This document shows, in pieces, positions 20,906 through 35,400 of a stretch of DNA of 64,000 nucleotides (positions within the stretch are counted from its first letter, which is position 1; each line of letters opens with the position of its first letter). The notes under the pieces are model-generated. The model saw only the letters and a program-made list of their open reading frames with translations. It did no database searches and was not told the DNA's origin. Origin of the DNA: Romanomermis culicivorax. Its lineage: Eukaryota; Nematoda; Enoplea; Mermithida; Mermithidae. The position numbers and the translations under genes are program-made. The stretch spans positions 806,001-870,000 of the forward strand of contig CAWUHX010000134.1 of NCBI GenBank assembly GCA_963922205.1, read 5' to 3'.

Positions 20906-23299
20906 ACCACACCCCTGTTTTTTCGGCAAATCAGTTTTTTCGGCGGAAAAAATTTTGGGGCTTCGAATCGAAGTCGAATAGGTACATTGTTGCGGTGCAT
21001 TTTAGGGGTTCAAACCTCAAAATTTTCCGGCGCTTCACGCCGGTAATGATTATAATAATCATTGTTTGCAATAATCCAGCCCGGGCACGACCGTTAGCAT
21101 CTCTACTTCACTTACTAGCTAACATTTGACAGATGTACCACTGTTTTCTTTTTTCGCATGGATCCTTTTTTCGTCATTTGGCGAAAGGGGCCACAATTTT
21201 TTACGCCAAGCCCTTTTTTACTGCGCAAAAATGTCCACATTTGCTTTCTATTTATCTTTTTTTAAGACTGTTGTTTGAGGCCGATAATTTACCAAAGAGT
21301 ATTAAAGCTTAAATTTTTGGAGTTCTAGACCGTCAGATAATCATGAAAAACATCAAAAAATATGTTTTTTGAATTATCTAACGCAGGAAAATAGCCGATT
21401 GGAAAAAGGTTCAGTCTTACTATTTTTGTTGTAATCGTATGTTTTCTTAAATTTGCATATCGTAAACGCCGATACGAAGAACGAGAATTTTTTTTGGATA
21501 TTCATAATCTGGAACGCTGAATATTGAATCTTACTTTTATTTCCTGGATAAAATGTCTAATTTTCAAGTCAGTTCAATCATTTTCCATAATCGAGTAAAG
21601 TCATATTAAAAACATGCAACCAAAATTCAATAATCAGACAAGCAACCGAAAATTTGGGTTTTACTTTTTAACAAGAACTTTTAAAATCTTTCTAAAATGC
21701 ATCAAGATGCATCTTTCCGACCTCGAAAAAGCGCATGCCTCAAAGGCCATTTATAAATAAAAGGAGCAAGGTAGATCCAAGGACACTACCTCGAGGAACT
21801 TACAATATCAACATTTATCTCAACTCTCTTTGTTCTATTAGTTTTTGTAGCGCGTAAAATTTTTTTAATTTTGTGAACCTAATTTTTTTTGCACTCAGTA
21901 ACATGATTAAAGCATTGAAAAAGTAAGGGAAGGTGACGACTGAAGTTGTTGCTAATTGAGGAATCCAAATTTTTGGCTGTTTGTCTGATTTTTGAATTTT
22001 AGTTGCATGCTTTCAATAGGTATCATTTTCGCATTTTGTCCTGGTATGGAAAATGATTGAATGGACTGCAAAATGAGAACGCTTACTGGCATTATAAATT
22101 TTGAAAAGATAGGATTCATTTTCTACCAGCGCTCTAATGCAAAAATCATAAAAATTTTCGGCTTTTCGCGCCGCAATTTTTTAAAATGATTTTTGATGTT
22201 TTGCCCGAATTTATTAAACATCGTTGACTTCAAGCTGATTTTCTAGCTGATTAGCCGATTGGAAACATCGGCTGGTTGATCAAGTCTGAACATCATTCTA
22301 GGCTGAAAATTGCAAACTTAAATCATGGAACAAGTCTTGAAAAGATTCATTTTCCAGCGTTCTTTAGTATAAAAAGCAGAAAATTTTCAATCAGTTTTCT
22401 GCTATATGCTTTTTTGTTATTTTCGATTTTGCTATATTGTTAACATTAACTGATTCAAAACCCAAAAATTCTGTTTTTAAGTTTTTGCAAATTAGTAACA
22501 GCAGAAGCATGAAAACGTTTAAATAAGCTAAAAGAAGTACTTGTCGAAAATCAAAATTTACTTCAAATATTTTTGCAAAAATCTTTTATATTCTTCGAAA
22601 ATTTTAAAATTTTTCGAACATGCTTGTCTTATTTTTGGATTTTAATTGTATGAATTAGGTATAATATTTTTGCATTATGTGTATAAAGTGTGTTGAAAAA
22701 GTATGGAAAATTGGCATGACTGAAAAATTTTATTTTTCTCTCAAGGAAATAAATTTCGGAAAGATTCATTTACACGCGTTTAAGAATCCAACATTTTTTC
22801 TAGTGTTCTGCACAAATGCAATATCAGATACACTCACAAAAATGTATGCTACCGAATTTTTTCTTTGTCGCTATTTTAATGCTTTAGATCATGTTGAAAA
22901 AAATTTATAGTTCTAAAAGCACCATTTACCGGCTTCAAAAATATTCGAATCAAAAAACAAATGAAGCATCCGTTAGTATTTTTATGCCCAAAAAACTTAG
23001 CGGAAATGATGACATTGTCCGACTTTTTAACAAGTTAAAATCCAAAATTTTCCAGTGCTGTGCGTTCGATTAGCAATTGTAACATAATTTGCGTCTTTTC
23101 CGTCACACTTCCGGCCATAAATCTGTTCTTTTATTTTATTATTGTATTTTTTCTTTGCAATAAATTATTCTTGTCTTATTCTTATCTGGATTCATTTTGC
23201 AGCATTTCAAAGTGACAAAATGAAGGTTTCCTATGACACTTCTTCCTCCTAGTTTTATTTATGAAACCAAATGTAATTTGTACAAGGCCCAAGTTGCTT
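20906..23299. other. AT-rich repeat debris upstream of NCBP2
   Basis: It contains CCGGCGCTTCACGCCGG (21027-21043) with a partial type A/B module to its right (AATAATC..CCCGGGCACGACCGTTAGCA), and several remnants of the TTTTCCAGCGTTTTAGAAT core near 21510, 22120 and 22350. No gene recognised; the 202-codon frame beginning at 20521 reads through MITE sequence. Confidence 0.45.
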
Positions 23300-23401
23300 G
23301 ATAATTTTCCAATTTTAGATGTATTGCATCTGTACCGATTAACATGATGTTGGATAATTTTCCAATTTTAGATGTATTGCATCTGTACCGATTAACATGA
23401 T
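23300..23401 (+). repeat. Two tandem 49-bp units (period 53)
   Basis: GATAATTTTCCAATTTTAG begins at 23300 and again at 23353, and both units run identically to ATTAACATGAT. They sit 70 bp before the NCBP2 start codon, so they may lie in its promoter or 5' UTR. Confidence 0.8.
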
Positions 23402-23471
23402 CATCTCTTACTTTTTAGAAGATTTTATTCGATAATTTAAATACGATCGCATATCACTTGCACTTTTTCAA

Positions 23472-26400
23472 ATGTCTGCCGCGGAGAAGTCTACGATTTT
23501 GAAGCGAAAAGCGCCGTCAATTTCGCATAGTGCCTACCGCGATAGAAAATTTAGGGTAAATATATGTGTGAGAAATAAAAGGGGTTAACCGAAATCGTAA
23601 AACAATTGAAAAACCTAAACTTCCCTTTTTATAGAATGTATTTTTAGGTTTTCACTTCTTTTATGTAATACATATTTTGAAAATACATTAAAAACTGCAA
23701 TTTGTATGTGACCGTTTGAAACCACTTTTTCGAATTCTGTTTATTAATGATCGCTTCCAACGAGAAACTTAAATATTATTTTTTATCTGACTAGCAAATG
23801 TTTCAACTTTCCAGTCGTATTTGATATTTCTCTAATAGAGGGGAAAGGTTCATAGCTAATTTTAACATTAGATTACCATTCTCACCACATGAGATCAATG
23901 TTTGACCATAGTACGCACGAATTTCTCAATGGAATCTCAGACGAATAATTATTCGCCAAGTGTTAAAAACTTTCCACGTTTCCAAAGAATGAGGAATGTC
24001 AAGAAAACTTTTCAATGTTTGGAAGAGGGATTTGATACATTTTGAACAGTTCATTGGCAAAAATACAGTGCCGTTCAATATAAATGACCTAGAAATAGAA
24101 TATTGATTGAGCAGTTAAAGTCAGATAAAAATTAAGAACTGCTTGATGACCCAGAAGACAAACAGGAGCTGAAAACAATACGCGAAGTAAACGTTTTTAA
24201 ATAACTTCGTCAGAAAAAATTTCACCAAAATTCTACGAACTGTAAAGAAGGTGCAAAATTTTTGAATATGTCTTTTTCATAGTAAAGCATCTTTTCTCTA
24301 TTTGGAAAGGGCACCACAGCCGAAAAGATTTAAAAGCGAAAACGTTTAAGGAATTTTCCGAAAAAGAAAGTTTGAATCACTACTGGTTTGCATAATCTAT
24401 GTTTTGTTCTTTCAGAAATTTTTTGAAAAATAGTCTTGTTTTAGACTTTTTAGGATTAGAAATATATATTTGCATTCAGTAACTACAGTTTTCGCATATT
24501 GGCAGTCCAATGAAATATTCTCAAGTTTTGTTAGTAAACAAGAGCCCCGTTTAGTCGGGTACGGCGTAAAGTCTATTTGAAAAGGAGGGGTTTGCAGAAA
24601 TTTTTAAGAGCGGTCTGAATATTTTTTCACTCAAAAATGTGAACATTGACTTCAAAGATTTTACTTGAAAAGTCCCCAAAAATAATAGTGACACTTTTTG
24701 ATCGATTTTTAAACGCTACAAAAACTTTCCCGCATGCGCGTCGACATTCTAGAATTTAAAGTCGTAGAATCAACCTGTTTACCAGCTAAATTGTATCTTC
24801 CGAACTATCGACGAAAGCCGTGTTCCGTTACTTTTTGTTTTTCCATACTATTTTTGTTCGACTCAAAAGATGAATTTTTCAGAATTTTGTTTACTGAATC
24901 CTTTGGATGTTTTTAGATTTCATAACCCAAAGTTGTTTACCAGTATTTCACATGCTCATAAAACTGACTCTCGAATAGATAGAATTTATTCAAGCCGATT
25001 ACTTGCTGATTCTTACAAGTCACATAGTGTAATTGATTTTGCAATTAGTTATCATAAATGTTCTGTTATTAAATTTAACACAAAATTTCTTGATGTCAAA
25101 GTTGACCCGTCCTTATGGAGAATGGATGTAAGTTTTTTAGAAACAAAGGATCAAAGGTTGAATGAATTGATCAAACGTACTTTTTAAAGGCTTTTGAGTA
25201 CAATAAATAGTGAGTCTGCTGGAAATTCACTGGATAAATAGGAACATTTTAAAGTTGATTTCAAATGGGAATTTGCCCGCATTAAAGGACTACAACAAAA
25301 AAGTTTGTGTCAAAAGAAAATAAAACTTGAGAGTAGGATAAAGTACTCCAAAAAGAATAATAGAAAGTCCAGGAAACTTCGAATGTTTGAAATGTTTGAA
25401 ACAAAGTAAAAATGAACTTAAGACACGATTTCTGAGAGATTCTACCTTTTTTAACATAGGCCTATGATAAGTTGAAAATTAATCATACCTCAAAATCAGA
25501 TATTTTGAGTAGTTTCGTGCGCTGAGTTCTATGGTACCATTCGTTTTGCTTGTAAACGAAAATTCGCGCCGCTACAGCATGCCAAAGTTTGAAAATTGAA
25601 ATTTTTTTTGCATTTTTCAGTGGTCTTGCTAGCCAAGCGATATTTCAAGGTCGAATTGATTTTATTTGATGAATGAATATTCATTTTACAAAGCAGGGAA
25701 TAAGCTCTCTTCTGAAGTGACATTTACATTAAATGATTCCATATTACACTTTTCATAAAGTTTAAAGTGTCAAAAATGAGCCGTCAAAATTGAAAAAAAT
25801 TTTGTTTATGGGCACTCCTGGGCACCTTCCCATCGGAAGCCGCATAATTTTATTTTCTTATATTGTAGCTCATCCATTTTTACTGCATCGGTTAAATTTT
25901 CATCAAAATTTTTTTACCGTTTTGGGAGCTGCACTCCTCTGAAGATGGCATACTTATGAAAATTTCATATAAATCATTGTATTTGCCAGGTGGTCCTTGT
26001 CTACCCCTTGAGATATATTTATTACCTATACTGTAGAGTTATCAAATAACTAACAGACTATAGTTTGATGTATTAGTTGTTTCACAAGCAAACATTTTAC
26101 ACTCTGCAAGAAAGTTTGAACAGTCAAAAAGTAGAAGCAAAAAAGAAAAAAAATCTCGCTTAGAGGCACTCCCATGCACCTTCACCTACCATGCCGCAGA
26201 ATTTTATCTTTTTATTCTACTGTTCACACATTTCTACAGTAGATGTGAAAGCAGCATCGTGATTCGAATACCCCTGAGGAGCTACATACATCCAAAGAAA
26301 GCGAAATCCTGAAAATTGCTCAAAAATCTTTTTTTTTTGCATTTTTGTGTTTTTATGGAGTAGGTTCATTATATCAATACTGGAACCGGAAAATATTTTA

Positions 26401-29400
26401 AAACGGCCACAACTTTTCAGATATGTTGTAGAAAAACAGTGATTTATGATTTCAACTGCATTTTCATCTACTTGATAAATTTTGTTCAATTCTGTTGAGT
26501 CACTGATCTAAAAGAATGATACATGCCCCCGGCCTAATCAAACCTCACAAAGTATATGTCATTCTCCTGAAAAAGAAAAATCATAAAGCCCCTTGTGTGA
26601 ATAGCAGTTTGATGCCTGTATTTGCAAGTCATTTTATGTTTGTCATATACATGTAGGGACATGATCCATCTTCAAGGCTTGAAGACATGCAACATATGGA
26701 AAGAATATGAGCAAGTCACTAATCTAAATCAGCACTGACGATTTTTTTTCTACTCACGCTGCAAATCTTGGAAAAGTTTTTGTTAGAAGGCTTACCTATT
26801 TGAATAGAAATGATTATTTTGTGCATTTTATCCACAAAAATTCGAAGATGTAAATACTGTAATTACCAATAGCATTGCACAGCTAACATCAGCAGCAAAT
26901 TATTCACTGAAAGCTAAAACATTTTCTTATTGTGGTTGGTAATTTCTTTTTAGTCAGACTGTCATACATACATACAAGAATCGACACAAATGTCGCAGTT
27001 TGGGCAAACAGAACCTTACTAGGTTAGAATATAAAGAGTGATCATCAAGGAGTCCGTATCATGAAGGAAAAATTTATTGAATAGACTTAACGAGTCTTCC
27101 ATAATTTTGAACAAAATTTTGGCTTCAACCCTGGTACGATCATTTCAAAAAGAATGCAGTACACTGACAATTTGCCAGATACATTCTTCTAATTTTTTGT
27201 CACTGATATTTTTCCATCAGACAAACTTGAGGGAGGTATTTGCTCAATTCTGATCTAAAATTTACTGCAATATGAACAGTAAGAGACCACTTCTCAACTT
27301 CAATGACTTTCAATTGATTGTTAGTGGTATGTTGGCGTCATACAAATACATAGGGGGTGCCATCATTTAAGAAAAATTAATTATGATCCTACAATAAACT
27401 GCACTGTCTCAAAGATGTAGGGTATCCTGAAACGAGCAATATAAGTAATACAAATCCAGGCCTTCAAATCAACAGAGTTCCTGCAAATTTGAAAAAACAC
27501 GTGAAAATGGGCAACGACATCCCCCTGAATCTGGAGAACTGTTGAGCCTAAAATCTAGATATTTTGTAGGTGTGCATGGGGCCGAGTTTCATCAGTGAAT
27601 TTTCAATGACATGAGGGTGTCATTGCATCAAAGCTTTGCCTTAGGACAGTGAAAACCAAGCTGATGCTACATGATCGGCATCAAAAGGAGAATATACACT
27701 ATTCCACTCATATAATGTCGATGTTATTGTGAAATTTTGAAAATGTCAGGTCATTAGCCACACGACATATGGTTCGGATAACCTGAATGACAGGACTCGA
27801 GTGGTAGAAAAAATTTCGTCTGTTTGAAAGTCAGAGCACCCCATGGGGGTATTACCCCGGTCTTAGATTTGGAAATTCATTTACTACCCCCATAAAAACA
27901 GCTCACTATAGCAAAAAATTTTGGTAGACCTCATCCTCTCCTCAGTAGGGTATAGTAATTCGAGAAAAATTGCAGGATGTGTGCTTGAGAGGAATTACTC
28001 ACTGGTGTTTTTGACACATTTACTGAGCAAATGATAATGGGAAAGTATGAAACTTCTGTGCCATATAGCGATTTTCAGGAAAGCATATCAGCACATTAAT
28101 ATATACTACTTGTAGGAAATCATTATATATATAATTGGGAGATCAAATAATGACTTATGTATATGTGATTCATCAAAAATCGCCCCTTGGGAAGAAAAAC
28201 ATTATTTTCTTAAAATTCTTCCTCTTCATGCTCTCCTTTCCTTTTCCCCGCTTTTGGGGTGGGTCTTCTGTGCGCATATGGTTACCCAAGCTGTGGCATA
28301 CTTTCCTGCTATGAGTTGAGACATGCGAGGTCTGTTGACGTGGTTCAGGAGTGGTACCTGGTTTCAAATTCGTGGTTCATAATCTAATGGGATTAATAAT
28401 AGTATAGCCACATTCAGCATCAGCACTTTTAATTGGAAGCACTGTTCCAACCCTTATCAGTGATGGAATAAGCTCATACTACTGAAGATGCTGGTTCAAA
28501 TAATGTTTCCAAAAGTATGTTGTGCACGATTCTTGAAATCTGCAGGAATCAGTTGACACAACAATCTTCGAAGTGTGACCATTGTCTGCGTATAATTAGT
28601 ATATTCAAGTTGCATGATTGGGAGCTGGAAAAAGAGGGTAGATGGTGTTTGACCATAAAAAGCGTAATAGGGGCATTATTCACTCTTGTAAGCTGAGAAT
28701 TGTTTTGTTGTTAGAGTACTACAACACCCCCCTCTGCAGGAAAACTGGGAGCAAAAAAAAGGTCACGGCATATTTCAAGTACTACCCTGAAAATGTACGA
28801 TTTTACCCCTACCTAAATATTCGACATTGGGGACTTCTGTTGAAGGTGCTGTACTTCTGGTTCGTGGATTCTGCACCATCTTTTCAGTCTATGGATAGCA
28901 CTTAGGGTCAGCAGTATTTTATATATCTTCATTTTTAAATTAGGCTAATTACGAGTGCAGTACTAAGGAAAGTTTTTACTTGAAGTTTGGGTTACTATCG
29001 TCTTATGCAGAGTAACCTGTTTAAAATTTCTTCATAAATTTACTGATGAAACTTGGCCCCAATCACACATTCAAAATATCTAGATTTTGGGCTAAGCAGT
29101 TTTTGAGATCCCATTAGCGTTTTTGCATGTTTTTCTGAATTTGCTGAGACCCTGTTGATTTTAAGGCTGGGGTTCCTATACTTCTGTTGCTCCATTCAGG
29201 GTATGCTACATCTTTGGTACAGTGCACATTGTCGTAAGATTGAAAGACAATTTTCTTATATGATGGCTATACATCTATGGTTGGAACACGTCTTTTTATC
29301 TTTTCACTCTAATATGTTTAGATCAGACACAGACAAAAAATGTATTCTGCTTAATTCTGATCTGAAGATTACTACAACAATTCGCACAGCGAGCATTATG

Positions 29401-32400
29401 ATTTTTCTTTTCAGGTGAATGACATAGACTTTGCGAGGTTGGATTAGGCCGGGGGCGTGTATAATTCTTTTAGATCAGTGACTTGAATCAGTTTGGTGAA
29501 AATTGATTGGACGGGGGGTGCTTGTATTATCCTACTTCAACGGGATTGAACAAAATTTTCCAGTAGATGAAAATGCAGTTAAAATCATAAATCACTGTTT
29601 TTCTACAACACGTCTGAAAAGTTGTGGCCTTTTTGATGTATTTTCCGGTTCCAGTATTGATATAATGAAGCTACTCTATAAAAACACAAAAATGCAAAAA
29701 CAAATTATTGATTTTTGAGCAATTTTCAGGATTCCGCTTTCTTTGGATATCTGTAGCTTCTCAAGGGATACTCAAATCGCGACGCTGCTTTCACAGCTAC
29801 TGTAGGGATGTATGAACAAAAGAATAAAAAGATAAAATTCTGCAGCATTGCAGGTGAATGTGCTCGGGAGTGCTCCTTCATTTTTGCTTCTAATTTTTGA
29901 CTGTTCCAACTTTCTTGCAGAGTGTAAAATGTTTGCTTGTGAAACAATTAATACATCAAACTATAGGCTGTTAGTTATTTGATAATTCTACAGTATAGGT
30001 AACAAATATATCACAAGGAGTAGACAAGGACCACCTGACAAATACAATGATTTCTATGAAATTTTCATAAGTATGCCTTCTTCAGAGCAGTACAGCTCCC
30101 AAAACGGTACAAAAATTTTGATGAAAATTTAACCAAAGCAGTAAAAATGAATGGGCTACAATATAGGAAAATAAAATTCTGCGGCTTCTGATGGGAAGGT
30201 GCTCGGGAGTGCCCATAAATAAAATTTTTCCAACTTTGAAGGCTCATTTTTGACACTTTAAACTTTATGCAAAAGTGTAATATGCAATTACTTACTGTAA
30301 ATGATACGCCAAAAGAGAGCTTATTCTCTCTTCTATAAAATGAATGTTTATTCATCAAATAAGATCAAACCGATCTTGAAATATCGCTTGGCTAGCAAGA
30401 CCACTGAAAAATGCAAAAAAATCATCAATTTTCAAATTTTGGCATACTGTAGCAGTGCGAATTTTCGTTTACAAGCAAAACGAATGGTACCATTAAACTC
30501 AGCGCACGAAACTACCCAAAATACCTGATTTTGAGGTATGATTAATTTTCGACTTATCATAGGGAAAGTAGAACCTCTCAGAAATCGTGTCTTAAAATTT
30601 TAACTAAATCTGACATTAAAGCGAAATTAAGGAAAACTCATCACCAAGATATTCTCTCCGGTTCTCTTGCAACAACGAAAATGTTACGAAAGAGATGCAC
30701 TGAAAATGAAAAATATTTAGCATTAAAAAGCAAGATTAATGATTTGCGTCGCATATCCATATAAATATATCCAGATATCCGGATATTTTCACTGAGAATT
30801 TAGATACTACGTTATTACACAAAATTTCAACAAGGAAACAACAAAAGGTTCAAATTACATAAGTGTATACTGTTCGTATACTATTCACTGCATCCTATAT
30901 TATTCACTGCAGGTTTTTCGGCACGAGTCCCATTAGCATTCATGCTATTGAAAAAATATTTGATTAGCACAGTTAGCACTGTTGACAAATAATACTTCGT
31001 TGGTGTCAAACTAATGTGCGAGTTTATCAATTCTGATAATATACTTTTATTGTATTGACTCATGAAATTATGCTTGATAAACGTTTAAATCTTTTCATTA
31101 TATCTGGAACTGTTTGTGAAAACGACGATTTTTGATTTTTCACCACAGTTTTGTGATATTTTTAACTTTCTTTCCAAACTTTTTTTCGAAAATTTCTCCC
31201 TTTCAGTCATTAGCACCGTGCTTAAAAACCCTGCCATGTACGTTAGATCAGATTTGGCACACAATTTTGAGAATACTGCTGTGAAAGTGTTGTGTGAACG
31301 ACTTTAACAGTGATTGCAGTCCGTCTTCGATTAAGTAGACCTTAGTTGATGTTTTAAGAAATGTTTACATGACCATGTTCAAAGAAGGTAAACTTTGTAA
31401 GTCCACGTATCATAATTATCCTCTCCCAAATTTAAAAAGGAAATGATAGTGACGAAACTGAGAGAAGCGCTTGGAGACTGATTTCCATGTTGAATGTTGA
31501 GTATAAAATTTTGGCAAAAATTCTAGTTAATCGTCTGAGAAAAGTTATGCCTAAAATTGTTAATCAAAACCAAACATGTGCGGTACAAGGAAGCATATAT
31601 GTAACGGAGCCCCGAGGTCTGGGGGTGGGGGTCGGACGACCTTTTTTGGGCCGGGGGTCAGTAATTCCCAAAATTTTGGTGCGAGGGGCCTCTCAAGGAA
31701 AAAAAATCGATTTTTTCACGAAAAATAGTCCAAAAATAGTATTTTTTTCTAAATAGACCGGAAAAATGCCTAGAAAATTCACATTTTTGACCGTTTTTTG
31801 TTCAAAAATTGACATTTTTCATCAAAAAATTAACATTTTTCGGTATTTTTCCGCCCAAAAGTATGAGGGTTTCTACGGCTACCATATGGCTAGCCATAGG
31901 ATTGGAAAATCCTGGGATGCGGTCGCCCAACGGCTAGCCATATGGTCGACGATTTCTGGGGGGGGGGTTCCCATAGCACTTCCCCCCAAATTACATGTAT
32001 GCAAGAAAGAGACATTAGGGATGGCTTGTCTGTTAATTAATTATGTAAATGAGGATGACCCAAGTGGCATTTTACTTCCTGTGGATCAACCGTCTGCTTT
32101 TGATATAATAGAATCACATTTTGTCTTTCGAACTTAAGAGTATTTCAATTTTAGTTGAAAATTTATCAGCTGGATTAAAATGATATACGAAAATGGAAAC
32201 GTAACTTCGCCTTTATTGATTAATGGTTATGAAACATTCATTTTTAGAATAAGTAGGAGAATTAGGCAAGGTTGTCCGCTTTAGTCTATGTTTTGGTTTC
32301 TGAGATATATCGTAATTTTATTTGGCGCGATTAGAGATTTTCGATCTCTACAAAGAATCTTGTAAATATATGAAAGGTTTCAAAAGCTTAGTGGTGCAAC

Positions 32401-35400
32401 ATTAAAAAGCAAAGACAAAAATTTTTCTTTTTGAATTGCTGTAAATAATCAGGTTCCTGACATTTACGAGGATTTGTTGTAGAAAAGATTAAAATTTATG
32501 GAATCTGTTTTGATTAACTAGGCACTAGCAGTATGGAAAACCTTTAGTATTTCTCATGAATTTGAGAAGGTTAAAACGGAAACTATTAGTTTCTCACTGT
32601 TTCCTATTATGTACGAGCAATAATAATCGACACGTTATCTCTCCAAGTTATGGTATGTATCCATTTCCTGTAAAGGCCCTGTCATACTCCGCCGCGAGGT
32701 ACCGCGCGGCGCCGCTTTTTCTATTCATACTAACAAGCGGCGCCGCGCGCTACCGCGCCGTGCCTTGTCATACTTCGCCGCGCGGCGCCGCTTTTTTACT
32801 TTCGGATTTTGCTTTCTGAATAAAAACGAAAAATTTGCAAGCACTGTTGTTTTTTATCGTTTTTGGAATTGCTAATTGCACTTTGTAAAGTTTTGAATAT
32901 TTAGTAAAGTTTAAGGTTGTTAAAATTAGTAGGTTTAATAAAACTGTGATTAATTTTTCAATTAAGAACCTTATTTTCTGTGTTAATGATATTTTTCAGT
33001 CTGCATAAAACGTTATTCATTTTTCGTTTGTTTTTCATTATTGAAAAAACAGGTCACGCTTATTTTAATTGCATAATTTGATGACCTACGTTAATTATTT
33101 TTTAGGATCGTCTTAAAGTCGATTTTTGTGCATACCTATTTTTTCTCTTTTCCAGAATAAAAGTTGTTCGTTTAGTCACGCTGCTTCAGTTTATGTTAGC
33201 AATTCTCTTACCTTCCTTGTTTTCTTATTGCCTTCAGATTTTTTAAATTTGGCTGGTTTTTATTTTTGTAAACTTTTTTTGCTAGATGATCCTCTTTGTG
33301 TTTGCCATTTTTTCTTGTAATGATAGTTTTACCGCATTACAGGTCTACTTGAGTGGGAATCATGCTTCAAAAAACAAAATTTTTTGTCAGATGCTGACGA
33401 TACTCGCATTTTAGAGCTTATCTGAATAATGTTTTTTTTGTAAATCTTTGTGATCGAATGGCCAAAATTCGAAATTTTCATCAAATTTATGTTTTACTTT
33501 TTTATTCTAGGTTCCACAAAGCATATTTGTTTTACATGTTATAGTATACTACTTTTTTCTTTGTGTCAACATTCGCGATTTTTCTTTCGATATTTGTCTT
33601 CATTAAAGCTGACACCTTTTTCTATATGTTCTTTTATTTATCTGATAAAAATGAACTTTTTTCTTATTCATGTTGCCTCTTTTCCACCAAAAACAGGGCA
33701 ATCCTCGGGAACACGGACGGATTTTAACGCAAACTACGACGCTATACATTGGCAATTTATCGTTTTATACGACCGAAGAACAAGTTTACGAGCTTTTTTT
33801 GAGAGCCGGCGATGTGAAAAGAGTCATTATGGGTTTGGACCGCATTAAAAAGACGCCTTGCGGTTTTTGTTTCGTCGAGTAAGCAGCGTTTGCGTCAGTT
33901 CATCCTAATGTTGAAATTTAACATGTAATTTTGTCGTCAAATTACCTGATCCGATTGCTTTTGCAGAATTTAAATGAGCATTTCGTGGTGAAAAGATTCC
34001 TTGTTGTTTGAACTCCTCGTGGCTATGACATCACGTTATTTTTAAATCGAGGATCAACCTTCAGTTTGAAATACCAAGAGACGTTAGTTTACAAAATTGG
34101 AAAAATTCAATTCTAGAAACCTATTTCACTCTATCGCCGTAAGCAAAATTGTTCTATGGTTAAAATATTCTAAAAAGGTGTCGAATTCTTTTAACTGAAG
34201 TCAGAACATCATTTTTATCCAAGAACCTACATACCTATCTTATTTTTCGCACGGTTAAAGTTAGGGTTGTCCCAGGCCCCGGTCCCGGCACCGGGGCAGC
34301 TGCTTGGGTCGCGGCTAGGCTAGCCCCGGTTCGGGGCAAGACTACATAAGACTAGTAGTTTTGATAGGAAAACAAGCTCGATTTATAATAGAATTGAAGT
34401 TTAGACAAGTAAATATTCAGTAGATAGCTTGGCAGTAATACTTTTAGGAATCGCGAAATTAACGTTCTGTTTGGATAAAAGTTTGCATGTTTTCATTGTA
34501 TCTGGAACTGCACTCCAACTTCGTTTCATGTTCTTAATTGATTTTTTCAGAAAACGTACAATTGTTCAATTTTTGTGAAATCTTTAACTTTCTTCTCAAT
34601 TTTTTCAAAAATTTTTTCCTTGCAATCATTTGCATGCGTCCAAAAATTTTCATTAGCACAGCTCTGGTTTCATTAGTACCGTGCTAATAACCCTGCAGAT
34701 GAATCGATAGAAGTGTCCAGGTATGTCTGCAACGCAGTTTCTTTGGGAAAAGAATGAGCTTCCTCATACTTAGTAGTGACAGTTATCTTAAAAATTAAAT
34801 TTTTTTGTCTAAAATACTCAAACTCTTTCTAACCTATCGATCAATGCATTATCATAGCTGACATGAAATGAAAAGAAAAAGAATAGCCTTAAAATTTTTC
34901 CATGAATGGACGTATATGTTGATACGTTATATGTCTGCCCCGGCCCCGGCTAAAATGCCTATCCGGGGACAACCCTAGTTAAAATTTTTGGATGGGACAT
35001 GTATGCCACCTGATGCTTAATTATGATATAGAATAGTTTTTTTCTGGAAGACCAACTGTTTTGTCGGTTTAATTTTACTGTTCTCATTATGACGTGCACA
35101 TAGAGTATTTTTCTAGAATGATGGCCCGAAGCCAAAAACAGTTTTTTCTCCATAGCTGCGTTCTAGTGACGTGTATAGCTTGGTTATTGTAGAAAGCCGA
35201 CCTTTTTTTCTAAATTCCCGCACATATATTTTATCGCCGTTGGTAACCTGATTAACTAAACTATACAATAGCTTATATTGTAATGGAAAATTTTTCAATG
35301 CGGTCAAGTTCCATCGAACTATCACTAACTAATCCGCAGAAAAAAGTAATAAAATTTTATGGGTTCTACGTCGTCGTATTTAAAATTTCTTTTTGTGGGT

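Noticed and set aside
20521..21129. 202-codon open frame
   Set aside because: It reads through a MITE and a GC-palindrome module; the peptide is repeat translation.
25418..25421. TTAA as proof of a piggyBac insertion
   Set aside because: TTAA is self-complementary and is also the outermost part of the inverted arms, so it may be element sequence instead of target duplication.
31487..32137. Two adjacent frames as a single gene
   Set aside because: They are LINE RT pieces on each side of a MITE, and the second frame is mostly MITE translation.
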